From NCBI GenBank assembly GCA_000708525.1, contig JMRP01000014.1:1-59004 (forward strand): a DNA stretch of 59,004 nt. The letters run 5' to 3'. Made by a program: the position numbers and the translations under genes. Source of the DNA: Cyanobium sp. CACIAM 14 (lineage in GTDB: Bacteria > Cyanobacteriota > Cyanobacteriia > PCC-6307 > Cyanobiaceae). Shown here piece by piece: positions 14,138-22,989 of this stretch (its first letter is position 1; the number at the start of each line of letters is the position of its first letter). The notes beneath the pieces are model-generated. The model saw nothing but the letters and a program-made list of their open reading frames with translations. It was not told the origin of the DNA and searched no databases.

Positions 14138-14322
14138 AGGCGGCAGCAGAGGTCCTGCCCCCAGATCGGGGCAAGGCCTGTTCTCCAGGTCTCACTGCCC
14201 ATGCTTTAGCCATCCCCCCTCCCCCCGCCGATACCGGTGCCGCTGCGGCCGCCGCCGAACCTCCCCTGAACTGCCGGGGATCGCCTCTAGGCTGGCCACA
14301 GGGCGCGGAGCGAGAAGGTGCG

Positions 14323-15123
14323 ATGGGTTCCCTGGTCGGCCTGCTGCTGCTGCTCCTGTTCGCCAGCACGGGCCTCAAGCTGGATCGCGAATACCAGCGC
14401 GGGGTGATCTTCCGGCTCGGCCGCCTCAAGGGGGTGCGGGGGCCCGGCCTCTACTGGATCGTGCCGATCGTGGACCAGAAGGTGCAGCTGGATGTGCGCA
14501 CCAAGACCGTCAACATCGAACCGCAGGAAACCGTCACCGCCGACAGCGTGACGATCAAGGTGAATGCGGTGCTCTACTACCGCATCCTCAGCGGCGACAA
14601 GGCCGTCAACAGGGTCGAGAACTATCAGATGGCGGTCTATCAGATCGCTCTCACCACCCTGCGCAACGTCGTGGGCCAGAACAAGCTCGATGACGTTCTT
14701 CAGAACCGCGACAGGATCAATCTCAAGGTCCAGGAGATCGTCGATGAGATCACCGGGCCCTGGGGGATCGAGATCGAGCGGGTGGAGATGAAGGACGTGG
14801 AGATCCCGCTGGCGATGCAGCGGGCGATGGCCAAGGAGGCCGAGGCCCTTCGCGAGAAGCGGGCCCGTCTGATCAAGGCCTCGGCCGAGGAGGAGGCCTC
14901 CCGCAAGCTTTCCGAGGCCTCGCGCACGATGATGCAGAACCCCGCGGCCCTGGAGCTGCGGCGCATGCAGATGCTCACCGAGATCGGGGCGGAGAACAAC
15001 ACCACCACGGTGGTGATGCTCCCCTCCGATCTGATCACCCTGGCGAGGAATCTCTCCGCCCAGACCGCTGCCCAGACCCCCGGCGACGCCCATGCAGCCC
15101 CGCAGGACACCCCGACGGGCTGA
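14323..15123 (+). CDS. Stomatin-like SPFH/Band 7 protein
   Basis: The product has 266 residues: an N-terminal membrane segment (LVGLLLLLLFASTG), then the SPFH domain with EYQRGVIFRLGRLKGVRGPG, YWIVPIVDQKVQLDVRTKTV, QETVTADSVTIKVNAVLYYR and IEIERVEMKDVEIPLAMQRA. A charged coiled coil with many Glu and Ala follows (KEAEALREKRARLIKASAEE). The C-terminus TTTVVMLPSDLITLARNLSA is typical of bacterial stomatins (slipins), which scaffold membrane microdomains. AGAAGG lies six bases before the ATG. No NfeD partner gene is next to it, which is unusual for slipin loci. Confidence 0.9.
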   Translation: MGSLVGLLLLLLFASTGLKLDREYQRGVIFRLGRLKGVRGPGLYWIVPIVDQKVQLDVRTKTVNIEPQETVTADSVTIKVNAVLYYRILSGDKAVNRVENYQMAVYQIALTTLRNVVGQNKLDDVLQNRDRINLKVQEIVDEITGPWGIEIERVEMKDVEIPLAMQRAMAKEAEALREKRARLIKASAEEEASRKLSEASRTMMQNPAALELRRMQMLTEIGAENNTTTVVMLPSDLITLARNLSAQTAAQTPGDAHAAPQDTPTG

Positions 15124-15144
15124 GACGACCGGGGGCGCCCGCCC

Positions 15145-15855
15145 GTGGCACGGCTGAGCCCGTTTCTGCCGGGCCTGGTGCTGGCGGCGCTGCCACCGTT
15201 TGCGGCCGCGGCGGCGGAATGGCCGTTCCCCCGGCTCGTGGAGGCGTTCGAGCAGCGCGGCTTCACAGTTCTCGGCGAGCATCCCCGCTGCAGTGAACCC
15301 GGCCTGTTCGGGCTCTACCTGCGCGAGAGCCGGCGGATCGTGGTCTGCCCCCGCGGCAACCGGGCCGACACGCTCCTGCACGAGGGTTGGCATGCGGTGC
15401 AGTCCCGCTGCCTGCGTGGGGCGCCGTTGCTGGGAGCGGATGAACTGCGTCGCGGGCTGAGCCGCGGTGACACCCGTGATCTGATCCGGTTGTACGGAAG
15501 CGATCGCTGGCAGCGGGAGGCGGAGGCCAGGGTGATGGCCCGCCGGGCTCCCGCGTCCTACTTCCGCCTCGTGGACGACCTCTGCCGGATCCCCCCCGCC
15601 CCGGACCCCGCCGGTCCGCCCGTCGACAAGGTCAGCGGCAGCGGCGACCATGACGTGCCGGGCCCTTCCACCTCCTTCGGCCGCCATCCATGGACAGCTT
15701 CGACGGCAAGATCATCGTGGGCAGCGAGGAGTGGTGCAGCTTCCCCGACGCGGGACTGCCCGCAATCAAGGCCCGCGTGGATTCCGGAGCCGCCACCTCC
15801 GCTCTCCATGCCACCAACATCGTGGCCTTCGAGCGGGATGGGCGCAGCTGGGTGA
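15145..15855 (+). CDS. Exported HEXXH metalloprotease-like protein with anomalous 3' end
   Basis: From GTG 15145 the protein has a signal peptide (LVLAALPPFAAAAAEWPFP), then FPRLVEAFEQRGFTVLGEHP and NRADTLLHEGWHAVQSRC. The HEGWH is a HEXXH zinc-protease motif. Recognisable sequence ends near residue 155 (VDDLCRIPPAPDP). The frame then continues about 70 more codons into the following gene, overlapping it by 166 bases, with shadow-like composition. Either the native stop was lost or the C-terminus has been extended. I do not know a characterised homologue. Confidence 0.65.
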   Translation: MARLSPFLPGLVLAALPPFAAAAAEWPFPRLVEAFEQRGFTVLGEHPRCSEPGLFGLYLRESRRIVVCPRGNRADTLLHEGWHAVQSRCLRGAPLLGADELRRGLSRGDTRDLIRLYGSDRWQREAEARVMARRAPASYFRLVDDLCRIPPAPDPAGPPVDKVSGSGDHDVPGPSTSFGRHPWTASTARSSWAARSGAASPTRDCPQSRPAWIPEPPPPLSMPPTSWPSSGMGAAG

Positions 15856-17117
15856 GCTTCGAAGTACATCCCCTGCAGGGCGACCGCTCCGTTGTGGTGC
15901 GCCATGAGGCCCCCGTGGTGGCCCGCCGGGAGGTGAGGAACACCAGCGGTGTGCCGGAGACCCGCTACGTGATCCGGGAGCGCCTGGTGCTCGGGGAGCA
16001 CAGCTGGGAGGTGGAGCTGACCCTGGCCAACCGCGATGCGATGGGCTACCGCATGCTGCTGGGCCGCCAGGCGATGGTGGGACGGATCCTGGTGGATCCG
16101 GAGGGCAGCCAGCACCTGCGGAGCCTCAGCCCGGAGGAAAGCCGGGCCCTCTACGCCCATGCGCTCAAGCGCAGGGACGGCCTGCGGATCGTGCTGCTGG
16201 CCAGCGACCCGGAGCTCTACAGCAACCGTCGCCTGATGGAGGCCGGTGAGGAGCGGGGGCACCGGATGCAGTTCCTCAACATCCGCCAGTGCTACATCCG
16301 TCTGGATCCGCGCAATCCGGAGGTGCACTACCGCGGCGGCGACGTGCTCGGCTCGGTGGATGCGGTCATCCCGCGCATCCGCCCCAGCGTCACCTTCTAC
16401 GGCTGTGCCGTGACGCGGCAGTTCGAATCGATGGGGGTGCCCTCCCTCAACAGCGCCCAGGCCATCACCGCCTCACGCGACAAGCTCTTCGCCTCCCAGG
16501 AGTTCGTCCGCGCCGGACTCAACACCCCCGTCACCGGCTTCGCCGATTCCCCCCTCGACACCGTGGATCTGATCCGGATGGTGGGCGGCGCCCCCCTGAT
16601 CGTGAAGCTGCTGGAGGGGGCCCAGGGCAAGGGGGTGGTGCTGGCCGAGACCCAGAAGGCCGCGGAGAGCGTGATCAATGCACTCCAGAGCCTCGATGCC
16701 AACCTGCTGGTGCAGGAATTCATCCGGGAAGCCGGCGGCACGGACCTGCGCTGCTTCGTGGTCGGCGGCAAGGTGGTGGCGGCCATCGAGCGCCAGGCCG
16801 CCGAGGGCGAGTTCCGCGCCAACCTGCACCAGGGGGGCACCGCCCGGATGGTGCAGCTCGATGCACCGGAGAAGCAGATGGCCATCAAGGCCTGCAAGGT
16901 CCTCGGGCTCGATGTGGCCGGTGTCGACATCCTCCGCTCCCACCGCGGTCCCCTGTTGCTGGAGGTGAACTCCAGTCCGGGGCTCGAGGGCATCGAGCGG
17001 GCGACCGGCATGGATCTGGCGGCGAAGATGATCCAGAAGCTGGAGCGCAAGCTCGGCTGGGGCCGCCCCCCCGTCGTGGCGGGCAGCGGCGAGCCCATCG
17101 CCGCCGCGGGGCGCTGA
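15690..17117 (+). CDS. rimK: RimB-RimK fusion: retropepsin-like protease and ATP-grasp glutamate ligase
   Basis: The product has 475 residues. Residues 1-150 form an ATP-dependent zinc protease/RimB-type retropepsin domain with the active-site motif KARVDSGAATSALHA and GYRMLLGRQAMVG. Residues about 165-450 are RimK: LRIVLLASDPELYSNRRLME, MGVPSLNSAQAITASRDKLF, PLIVKLLEGAQGKGVVLAET (ATP-grasp) and DVAGVDILRSHRGPLLLEVN. RimK adds glutamates to ribosomal protein S6, and RimB trims them; here both activities may sit in one chain. The start ATG 15690 lies inside the preceding frame. The ABC ATPase and SDR genes follow on the same strand. Confidence 0.9.
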   Translation: MDSFDGKIIVGSEEWCSFPDAGLPAIKARVDSGAATSALHATNIVAFERDGRSWVSFEVHPLQGDRSVVVRHEAPVVARREVRNTSGVPETRYVIRERLVLGEHSWEVELTLANRDAMGYRMLLGRQAMVGRILVDPEGSQHLRSLSPEESRALYAHALKRRDGLRIVLLASDPELYSNRRLMEAGEERGHRMQFLNIRQCYIRLDPRNPEVHYRGGDVLGSVDAVIPRIRPSVTFYGCAVTRQFESMGVPSLNSAQAITASRDKLFASQEFVRAGLNTPVTGFADSPLDTVDLIRMVGGAPLIVKLLEGAQGKGVVLAETQKAAESVINALQSLDANLLVQEFIREAGGTDLRCFVVGGKVVAAIERQAAEGEFRANLHQGGTARMVQLDAPEKQMAIKACKVLGLDVAGVDILRSHRGPLLLEVNSSPGLEGIERATGMDLAAKMIQKLERKLGWGRPPVVAGSGEPIAAAGR

Positions 17118-17180
17118 CCGGAGACCCGCCGGCCTCGACCCCGCGCGTCGGCGCCTGCATCGGTGGCGGCTTCGGCGTCG

Positions 17181-17987
17181 ATGATGGCGGCCATGGCTGA
17201 GGCGACCCCCTATCTCGAACTGCAGTCCGTGGAGGCCTGGCTGGGCCCTCGCCGGGTGTTCGAGGATCTCTCCCTGCAGCTGCGCAGCGGCGAGCACACC
17301 GTGGTGCTCGGTCCCAACGGCTCGGGCAAGAGCTCCCTGGTGAAGTTGCTCAGCCGCGAGCTCTACCCGGTGGTGAAGCCGGGCTCATCGCTGCGGATCT
17401 TCGGCAGCGAAACCGTGAACCTCTGGGACCTGCGCGGCCGCATCGGCCTGGTGTCCCAGGATCTGCAGGCCGCCTACGCCGGCGGGGTGCGCGCCGCCGA
17501 CGTGGTGCTCTCCGGTTTCTTCGGCTCGGTGGGCATCGGGCGGAGCCAGGTGGCCACAGCCGCCCAGCGGGAGCGGGTGGCGGAACTGATGCAGGAGCTG
17601 GGGCTGGCGGATCTGGCGGAGCGTCCCTTCGCCCAGCTCTCCGACGGCCAGCGGCGGCGTCTGCTGCTGGCCCGGGCGCTGGTCCACCGTCCCCGGGTGC
17701 TGGTGCTGGACGAGCCCACCAATGGGCTGGATCTGCGCGCGAAACACCAGCTGCTCGCCATCCTGCGCAACCTGGCCCGCGCCGGCACCACCCTCCTGCT
17801 GGTGACCCATCAGATCGAGGCGATCCTTCCCGAGATCAGCCGCTGCGTGCTCCTGCGTCATGGCCGGGTGGTGGGCGACGGACCCACCGACGCCCTCCTG
17901 CAGGACGGGCCCCTCAGCGCCCTCTTCGACACCCCGCTGCGGGTGTGCGAAGCCAACGGCTACCGCCAGGTGCTGCCGGCAGGCTGA
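17181..17987 (+). CDS. ABC transporter ATP-binding protein
   Basis: The product has about 268 residues with all ATPase motifs: Walker A VVLGPNGSGKSSLVKLLSRE, Q-loop RIGLVSQDLQAAY, signature AQLSDGQRRRLLLARALVHR, Walker B PRVLVLDEPTNGLD and the H-loop TTLLLVTHQIEAI. The signature SDGQ deviates from the usual SGGQ. No permease gene is adjacent, so its partner is unknown; the best resemblance is to YlmA/PhnC-like stand-alone ATPases. In-frame ATGs at 17181, 17184 and 17193 are all possible starts. Confidence 0.88.
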   Translation: MMAAMAEATPYLELQSVEAWLGPRRVFEDLSLQLRSGEHTVVLGPNGSGKSSLVKLLSRELYPVVKPGSSLRIFGSETVNLWDLRGRIGLVSQDLQAAYAGGVRAADVVLSGFFGSVGIGRSQVATAAQRERVAELMQELGLADLAERPFAQLSDGQRRRLLLARALVHRPRVLVLDEPTNGLDLRAKHQLLAILRNLARAGTTLLLVTHQIEAILPEISRCVLLRHGRVVGDGPTDALLQDGPLSALFDTPLRVCEANGYRQVLPAG

Positions 17988-17993
17988 GCCTCC

Positions 17994-18797
17994 ATGCCCT
18001 CTCCCGTCCACACCCTCATCACCGGCGCCTCGAGCGGCTTCGGCGCTGCGCTGGCCCGGGCCTGCGCGGCCCGTGGGGAGTCCCTGGTGCTCACTGCCCG
18101 GCGTCTGGAGCAGCTCGAGCAGCTGGCCGCCGAGCTTCGGCGTGACCATCACGCCCAGGCCTTTGCCATCGCCACCGATCTTTCCCTGCCGGGGGCTGCG
18201 GCGTCCCTGGTGGAGGAGCTGCGACGCCGGGATCTGGCGGTGCACACCCTGGTCAACAATGCCGGCTTCGGGCTGCGCGGCGACTTCCACACCATCGCAT
18301 GGCCCCGCGGCGAGGCCATGCTCCAGCTGATGGTGACGGCGCCGGCGGAGCTCTGCCATGCCCTGCTGCCCGCCATGCGTGAGCGGGGGGACGGACGCAT
18401 CCTCAACATCGCCTCCCTGGCGGGGCTGATCCCCGGACTGCCCGGCAGCAGCCTGTACAGCGCCTCGAAGGCTTTCCTGATCCGCTTCTCCCAGTCCCTT
18501 GCCGCCGAGAACCGGGCCAGCGGCGTGCGCGTGCTGGTGGTCTGTCCCGGGTATGTGCGCAGCGGCTTTCACGCCGCCCTGGGGCCGGAGGCGGCCGCCC
18601 GCACGGCCCGTCTGCCGGCACCCTTCTGGATGGAAGCCGAGGATCTGGCGGACCGCTGCCTCGCGGCCCTCGATCGCGGCCAGGAACTGCTGGTGCCGGG
18701 AGCTCTGAACCGCGGCCTGGCGGCTCTGGGGCGCTATCTCCCTGATCGCCTGGCCGGCACCCTCAGCGCGGGGTTCTCGCGGAAGTACCGGAGCTGA
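17994..18797 (+). CDS. Short-chain dehydrogenase/reductase
   Basis: The 267-residue SDR has the cofactor-binding loop TLITGASSGFGAALARACAA, a TARRLEQLEQLA segment favouring NADP(H) (Arg after the second strand), NNAGFGLRGDF, the catalytic Ser in LNIASLAGLIPGLPGSSLYS, and the YSASK catalytic Tyr/Lys. It resembles DltE/YqjQ-type SDRs of unknown substrate. The gene starts six bases after the ABC ATPase stop, so the two are probably co-transcribed. Confidence 0.9.
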   Translation: MPSPVHTLITGASSGFGAALARACAARGESLVLTARRLEQLEQLAAELRRDHHAQAFAIATDLSLPGAAASLVEELRRRDLAVHTLVNNAGFGLRGDFHTIAWPRGEAMLQLMVTAPAELCHALLPAMRERGDGRILNIASLAGLIPGLPGSSLYSASKAFLIRFSQSLAAENRASGVRVLVVCPGYVRSGFHAALGPEAAARTARLPAPFWMEAEDLADRCLAALDRGQELLVPGALNRGLAALGRYLPDRLAGTLSAGFSRKYRS

Positions 18798-18878
18798 CAC
18801 GAAGGGTGGCGGGGAGCCAGGGGCCCTGCTGCTGCAGGAGTTGCCGGAAAGGCCTGGCATCATCTGGGAGCTGGTGCG

Positions 18879-21071
18879 GTGTTCTGGGTGCCCCGTCTGA
18901 TCCGTCCGCTGCTGGCCTTCCTGCTGGCCTGGCTGCTTCCCCTGATGGGCCTCTCGACGACGACTCTCAGGGCGGCTGAGGTGGCCGCGCCCCCGGCCGC
19001 GAGCCGAGCGACCTACGTGCCTCTGGTGCAGCAGCCCTTCCATTCCCAGCTGCTCGAGCTGCAGCAGCAGTGGACCGATGCTCCCCTCGATCAGGTGGTG
19101 GGGGACAGCCCCCGGGCGACGCTGCTCAATTTCTACGTGGTGATGGCCCAGGTGAGCCGGGACCTCGACCGGATCGAAGCCACGGCCAGCCGCACCCCCG
19201 GGTTGTTCTGGCCGGGGCCGGTCAGGAAGGAGCTTGAGCTGATCAACGGCTATTTCCGGGAAGCGGTGAAGGCCCTGGATGTGCAGGCGATCCCCGAGAG
19301 CATCCGATCCGATTTCGCCGAGGAGTACGCCCTCAAGTTGAAGGTGATTCTTGATTACGTCTTCACCCACAGTCGCAAGCCCTTCGAGATCCCCGATGCG
19401 GCAGGCATGAAGGCGTTGAACGAGAAGCGGGTGACCCCGACCCCAAGCTGGACCCTTCCAGGCACGTCCATCACCCTGAAGGACCAGGTCGCCGGGACGG
19501 GCGGTGACCGCGGCTATCTCTTCTCCGCCGCCACGGTGGCGCAGATCCCTGGTCTCTACAAGGAGATCAAGGATCAGGTACCCCCGCAGGACAGCGCCTC
19601 GTCCTTGCTCACGCCATCGATCTATGACGCCTTCAGCCTCAGGCCGGGCCAGATCCTGCCGCCCAAGTGGTATCTGATGATCCCCGAGGGCTTCCGCCGG
19701 AAGGTGCTCGAGGCCAGTCTCTGGGACCAGACCCTGTTCCAGCTGGTGGTCGGCGTGCTGGCGCTGCTGGCCTATGCCGCCGTGCAGTCCCGGCTGGTGG
19801 TGGCCTTGCTCAGCACCTATCGCCTCGGCGATGGACCCTCCAGGGAGCCGAGCCCGGCCAGGGGCCTCTGGAGAATCGACAATGTCGCCTGGCAGCGGGT
19901 GCTGCTGGCCGGTGCCTCCCTGCCCATGACCCGTCTGCTGGATGTGCTGATCAACCAGTACGTGAACGTCACCGGCACACCATTGCTGGTGCTGACGTTC
20001 CTGTTTTATTCCATCTACTTCATCTCGGCCGGATTGTTCAGCTTCCTGCTGATGGAGGCTCTCGGTCGCAGCCTGACGGAGTGGGTCACAATCCTGCGGG
20101 GTAGACGCAACGAACTCCAGCTGAGCCGCGTCAGCAACCTGGTGATGCCCGTGTGCCGGGTCCTCGGGGCGGTCATCGGCATCTCCCTGATGTACCGGCT
20201 GCTGATCCTGCTGGGCTTGCCGGCGTCCACCGTGCTGGCCTTTTCCGCCGTTCCCGGCCTGGCCATCGGCCTGGGAGCCTCAAAGCTCCTTGGCAATCTG
20301 TTCGCCGGGCTGTCCATTCAGACCGATCGTCCACTGCGGGTAGGTGAATTCTGCCGCATCGGAGACAATCTGGGCTTCGTCACCAAGATTGGACTGCGGT
20401 CCCTGGAGTTGCAGACCCACGAAAGTCGCATCACCATTCCAAATTCGATCGTGGATGAGGAGACGATCGTCAACTACTCGCTGCGGGCCGGTCCATCGAG
20501 GGATGCGTTATGGCACGTCTTCGAACTGCAGCTCCCCCTCTCGGACGACCTCACCCCGGATCAGCTGGATGACCTGCTGCATTACAGCCGATCTTTCCTG
20601 GTGGAGCATCCGGGGTTGTCGAGCGCGCAGGTGTTTCTCGATCAGGCCGGGGACGAGGAAAGCCTGCTGCTTCGCTGCTGCGGGAAGATCCAGGCCCCGA
20701 ACTGGACTGAGTACCTCGGCATCAGGGAATCGGTCCTGCTGCGGTTGCGTCAGCTGATCGATCAGGTGATCCGCTCGCGCATGGTGATCGGCGTCGCTCA
20801 CCACACCAGCCCAGAGCAACTCCAGCGCATCCCCCAGCTGATCGCCGGATTGTTCGAGCTTGAACCGCTGGCGGCGTTCCGCTCCTGCCGGCTGCTGGCC
20901 ATCCGCGACTTCAGTTACGACTTCACCTTCGACTACCGCTCCTCCCAGCCCACCCATGCGGCGTTCAAGGATGAGGTGGCGCGTCTCAACCGGGCGCTGC
21001 TGGCCCTGTTCGCCCGGGAGGGAATCGAGATCCCCTATCCCACCCAGGTGGAGATCCAGAGGGATGGCTGA
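18879..21071 (+). CDS. Large MscS-type mechanosensitive channel
   Basis: This 730-residue protein has a signal/first membrane segment (LLAFLLAWLLPLMGL) and a periplasmic region to about residue 280. Membrane helices follow, including QLVVGVLALLAYAAVQSRLV, LLVLTFLFYSIYFISAGLFS and a pore-type helix with STVLAFSAVPGLAIGLGASK and LLGNLFAGLSIQTDRPLRVG. The beta domain has FCRIGDNLGFVTKIGLRSLE and ESRITIPNSIVDEETIVNYS, a normal MscS arrangement. The long N-terminal region is a feature of large YbdG/MscK-like or cyanobacterial MscS forms. It acts as an osmotic release valve in the plasma membrane. Its 3' end overlaps the next gene by eight bases. Confidence 0.92.
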   Translation: MFWVPRLIRPLLAFLLAWLLPLMGLSTTTLRAAEVAAPPAASRATYVPLVQQPFHSQLLELQQQWTDAPLDQVVGDSPRATLLNFYVVMAQVSRDLDRIEATASRTPGLFWPGPVRKELELINGYFREAVKALDVQAIPESIRSDFAEEYALKLKVILDYVFTHSRKPFEIPDAAGMKALNEKRVTPTPSWTLPGTSITLKDQVAGTGGDRGYLFSAATVAQIPGLYKEIKDQVPPQDSASSLLTPSIYDAFSLRPGQILPPKWYLMIPEGFRRKVLEASLWDQTLFQLVVGVLALLAYAAVQSRLVVALLSTYRLGDGPSREPSPARGLWRIDNVAWQRVLLAGASLPMTRLLDVLINQYVNVTGTPLLVLTFLFYSIYFISAGLFSFLLMEALGRSLTEWVTILRGRRNELQLSRVSNLVMPVCRVLGAVIGISLMYRLLILLGLPASTVLAFSAVPGLAIGLGASKLLGNLFAGLSIQTDRPLRVGEFCRIGDNLGFVTKIGLRSLELQTHESRITIPNSIVDEETIVNYSLRAGPSRDALWHVFELQLPLSDDLTPDQLDDLLHYSRSFLVEHPGLSSAQVFLDQAGDEESLLLRCCGKIQAPNWTEYLGIRESVLLRLRQLIDQVIRSRMVIGVAHHTSPEQLQRIPQLIAGLFELEPLAAFRSCRLLAIRDFSYDFTFDYRSSQPTHAAFKDEVARLNRALLALFAREGIEIPYPTQVEIQRDG

Positions 21072-21648
21072 GCTGTTACTCCAGACCCTGGCAGGCTGCG
21101 GCCTGGCCATCGGTGCCTATCCCCGCTTCGACTACGACGCCCGTGGCGGGGGAGGGGTGGGGTGGCTCGGGAATGGCGTCGGCCGGCTCCCCGGGGAGGC
21201 CGCTGGTGACACGCAGTCCCTGCGTTTCGACCCTGCCGGGCTGACGATCCCGCCGCTCCACTGGCGCACCACCCGTTTTCTGGCTCTGCCGCTGCCACCG
21301 GGACTCCGCATCGGGATCCACCCCGAGCGGCTCGAGGGCTCCATCGATGCCGCCAGCGGGGCCCTGGCCCTGCGCTTCTGCGCCCGCTTCCGCTTCGCCG
21401 TCGGCGGCCTCTACCGGGCTCCCGATCTGATCGTCGACACGACCCTCAGCACCGGCTCCGTCCAGGGGCGCCGCCATGCCGCCAGGGGCCGTCCCCTCGA
21501 TCGCGAGGGCCGGGCGCTGCTGGTGGGGGTGGCCAGCATCGCCCCCAGCGGCGAGCGCTGGCTGGATCGCTTCCTGGGTCTGCCCGACGAGGCCCTGGCG
21601 CTGCTGCACTGCCGCCTCCTGCCGCCGGCGGGTCGGGACTTACCTTGA
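21064..21648 (+). CDS. Conserved hypothetical protein, cyanobacterial type
   Basis: A 194-residue soluble protein starting at an ATG within the last codons of the MscS gene. It contains LAGCGLAIGAYPRFDYDARG, GIHPERLEGSIDAASGALAL, RFCARFRFAVGGLYRAPDLI and RALLVGVASIAPSGERWLDR. The pattern is even and gene-like, but I do not recognise a domain. Translational overlap with the channel gene suggests related expression. Confidence 0.75.
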   Translation: MAELLLQTLAGCGLAIGAYPRFDYDARGGGGVGWLGNGVGRLPGEAAGDTQSLRFDPAGLTIPPLHWRTTRFLALPLPPGLRIGIHPERLEGSIDAASGALALRFCARFRFAVGGLYRAPDLIVDTTLSTGSVQGRRHAARGRPLDREGRALLVGVASIAPSGERWLDRFLGLPDEALALLHCRLLPPAGRDLP

Positions 21649-21672
21649 CCGCCTGCCGCCCAGACCGTCGCC

Positions 21673-22332
21673 ATGCACCCCCTGCCGCTGCACCTCGGCC
21701 CGGGCAGTGACCTGCGAGCCAGCCTCGAGCAGCTGGCGATCGAGGCTGGCGCGTCCGGCTTCGTGCTGGGTGTGGTGGGCGATCTCTCCCAGGCGGCCTT
21801 CCAGTGCCCCGGCCAGGCCGAGCCCACCCTGCTGCAGGGCCACCTGGAGATCATCACATTGCAGGGCACGCTGGCCCCTCGGGGGGTGCACCTGCACCTG
21901 AGCCTCTCCGACGGTGACTGCCAGGTGTGGGGCGGCCACCTGGAACACGGCAGCCTGGTGCTCCGGGGCGCCGATCTGCTGGTGGGTTTCCTGGCCGGTG
22001 ACGGCGGGCCCGCCACTCCCTCTCCTGCGGAGGCCGGATTCGCCTCCCCCGGGATGACCAGGCCCGCGGGTCCGGCGGTGCCCGCGTCCCCCCGGGTGGA
22101 GATCGCCGTGCTCAGCGGCTGCCCCTATTCGGCCCGGGCCCTCCGCATGCTGCGCACTCTGGGCATTCCCCACGAGGTGCTGCTGGCCGATGGGGACGCC
22201 GAGCGCCAGGCGATCGCCGAGCGCAGCGGCCGCGGCAGCCTGCCCCAGGTGTTCATCGACGGGGAGGCCATCGGCGGCTACGACGCCCTGGCCGACCTGC
22301 ACGGCCGCGGCGCCCTCGACCATCTGCGCTGA
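21673..22332 (+). CDS. Fusion of a PPC/DUF296-like domain and a glutaredoxin
   Basis: The 219-residue protein has two domains joined by a Pro/Ala-rich linker. Residues 1-110 follow the PPC (DUF296) fold: GSDLRASLEQLAIEAGASGF, VLGVVGDLSQAAFQCPGQ, EIITLQGTLAPRGVHLHLSL and DGDCQVWGGHLE. Residues 135-219 are a glutaredoxin: AVLSGCPYSARALRMLRTLG with the CPYS active site, and GRGSLPQVFIDGEAIGGYDA with the cis-Pro loop. In isolation both are common in cyanobacteria; I do not recall them fused. A redox-switched DNA-binding or sensory role is possible but inferred. Confidence 0.85.
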   Translation: MHPLPLHLGPGSDLRASLEQLAIEAGASGFVLGVVGDLSQAAFQCPGQAEPTLLQGHLEIITLQGTLAPRGVHLHLSLSDGDCQVWGGHLEHGSLVLRGADLLVGFLAGDGGPATPSPAEAGFASPGMTRPAGPAVPASPRVEIAVLSGCPYSARALRMLRTLGIPHEVLLADGDAERQAIAERSGRGSLPQVFIDGEAIGGYDALADLHGRGALDHLR

Positions 22333-22463
22333 AGGGGTCTCCCGCAGCCCTGACCGTCCGGCCCGACAGGCCTGGGTGACGTTTCCTCCATCCCGTCCGG
22401 GACGCGCCAAGAGCCCTCCTAGGGTGCCTCCAGGCACGGAATCCCCTGGTGGAGGTCATCGCC

Positions 22464-22940
22464 ATGACGACAGGCATCCCGTCGATCGAGGCGACTCGCC
22501 GCGCCTCGATGATCGAAGCGCTCAATCGGATTCTCGAACTCGAGCTGGCCGGGGTGGTGAAGTACACCCATTACGCCCTGATGGTCTACGGCTACAACCG
22601 CATTCCCATCGTCTCCTGGCTCAAGGGCAATGCCGAAGAGGGGCTGGCCCACGCTCACAAGGCCGGGGAGATGGTCACCCTGCTGGGCGGGCACCCCTCG
22701 CTGCGCATCGGCTCCCTGCTCGAGACCCATCAGCACGACATCGGCGGCATCCTGCGGGAGAGCCTCGACCACGAGCGAGAGGCCCTGGAGGCGTACTACG
22801 CCCTGCTGGCGCTGGCGGAGAACCATTCGGTCCTCCTGGAGGAGTACGCCAGGGAGATGATCGTGCTGGAGGAACTTCACCTGGACGAAGTCGACAAGAT
22901 GCTGCGCCGGCCGGGGGATCTTGCGCCGTTCCAGTCCTGA
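22464..22940 (+). CDS. Ferritin-like/bacterioferritin protein
   Basis: The 158-residue protein has four-helix ferritin-like features: ALNRILELELAGVVKYTHYA (first metal-binding Glu and the Tyr/His), EEGLAHAHKAGEMVTLLGGH (Glu and His of the second helix), and HDIGGILRESLDHEREALEA plus EYAREMIVLEELHLDEV (third and fourth helix ligands). It fits bacterioferritin-type di-iron storage or oxidoreductase proteins. The start at ATG 22464 is favoured over the in-frame GTG 22449 because GGAGGT (22451-22456) sits seven bases upstream. A clear terminator follows. Confidence 0.88.
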   Translation: MTTGIPSIEATRRASMIEALNRILELELAGVVKYTHYALMVYGYNRIPIVSWLKGNAEEGLAHAHKAGEMVTLLGGHPSLRIGSLLETHQHDIGGILRESLDHEREALEAYYALLALAENHSVLLEEYAREMIVLEELHLDEVDKMLRRPGDLAPFQS

Positions 22941-22960
22941 GGCGCCTGGCCCTTGAGCCC

Positions 22961-22989
22961 GGGAGGCCCAACCTCCCTTCACAGTTTTT
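22961..22989 (+). terminator. Rho-independent terminator after the ferritin gene
   Basis: GGGAGG (22961-22966), loop CCCAA, CCTCCC (22972-22977), followed within seven bases by TTTTT and further T-rich sequence. It ends the ferritin transcript 20 bases after the stop codon. Confidence 0.75.

Noticed and set aside
12713-14209. 498-codon plus-strand frame opposite DUF2252
   Set aside because: It is the shadow of the DUF2252 gene. Composition is His/Gln/Gly-rich and no motif is present.
17385-19370. 661-codon minus-strand frame across the ABC, SDR and MscS genes
   Set aside because: It spans three well-supported genes on the other strand and shows only shadow-like Gln/His/Gly composition.
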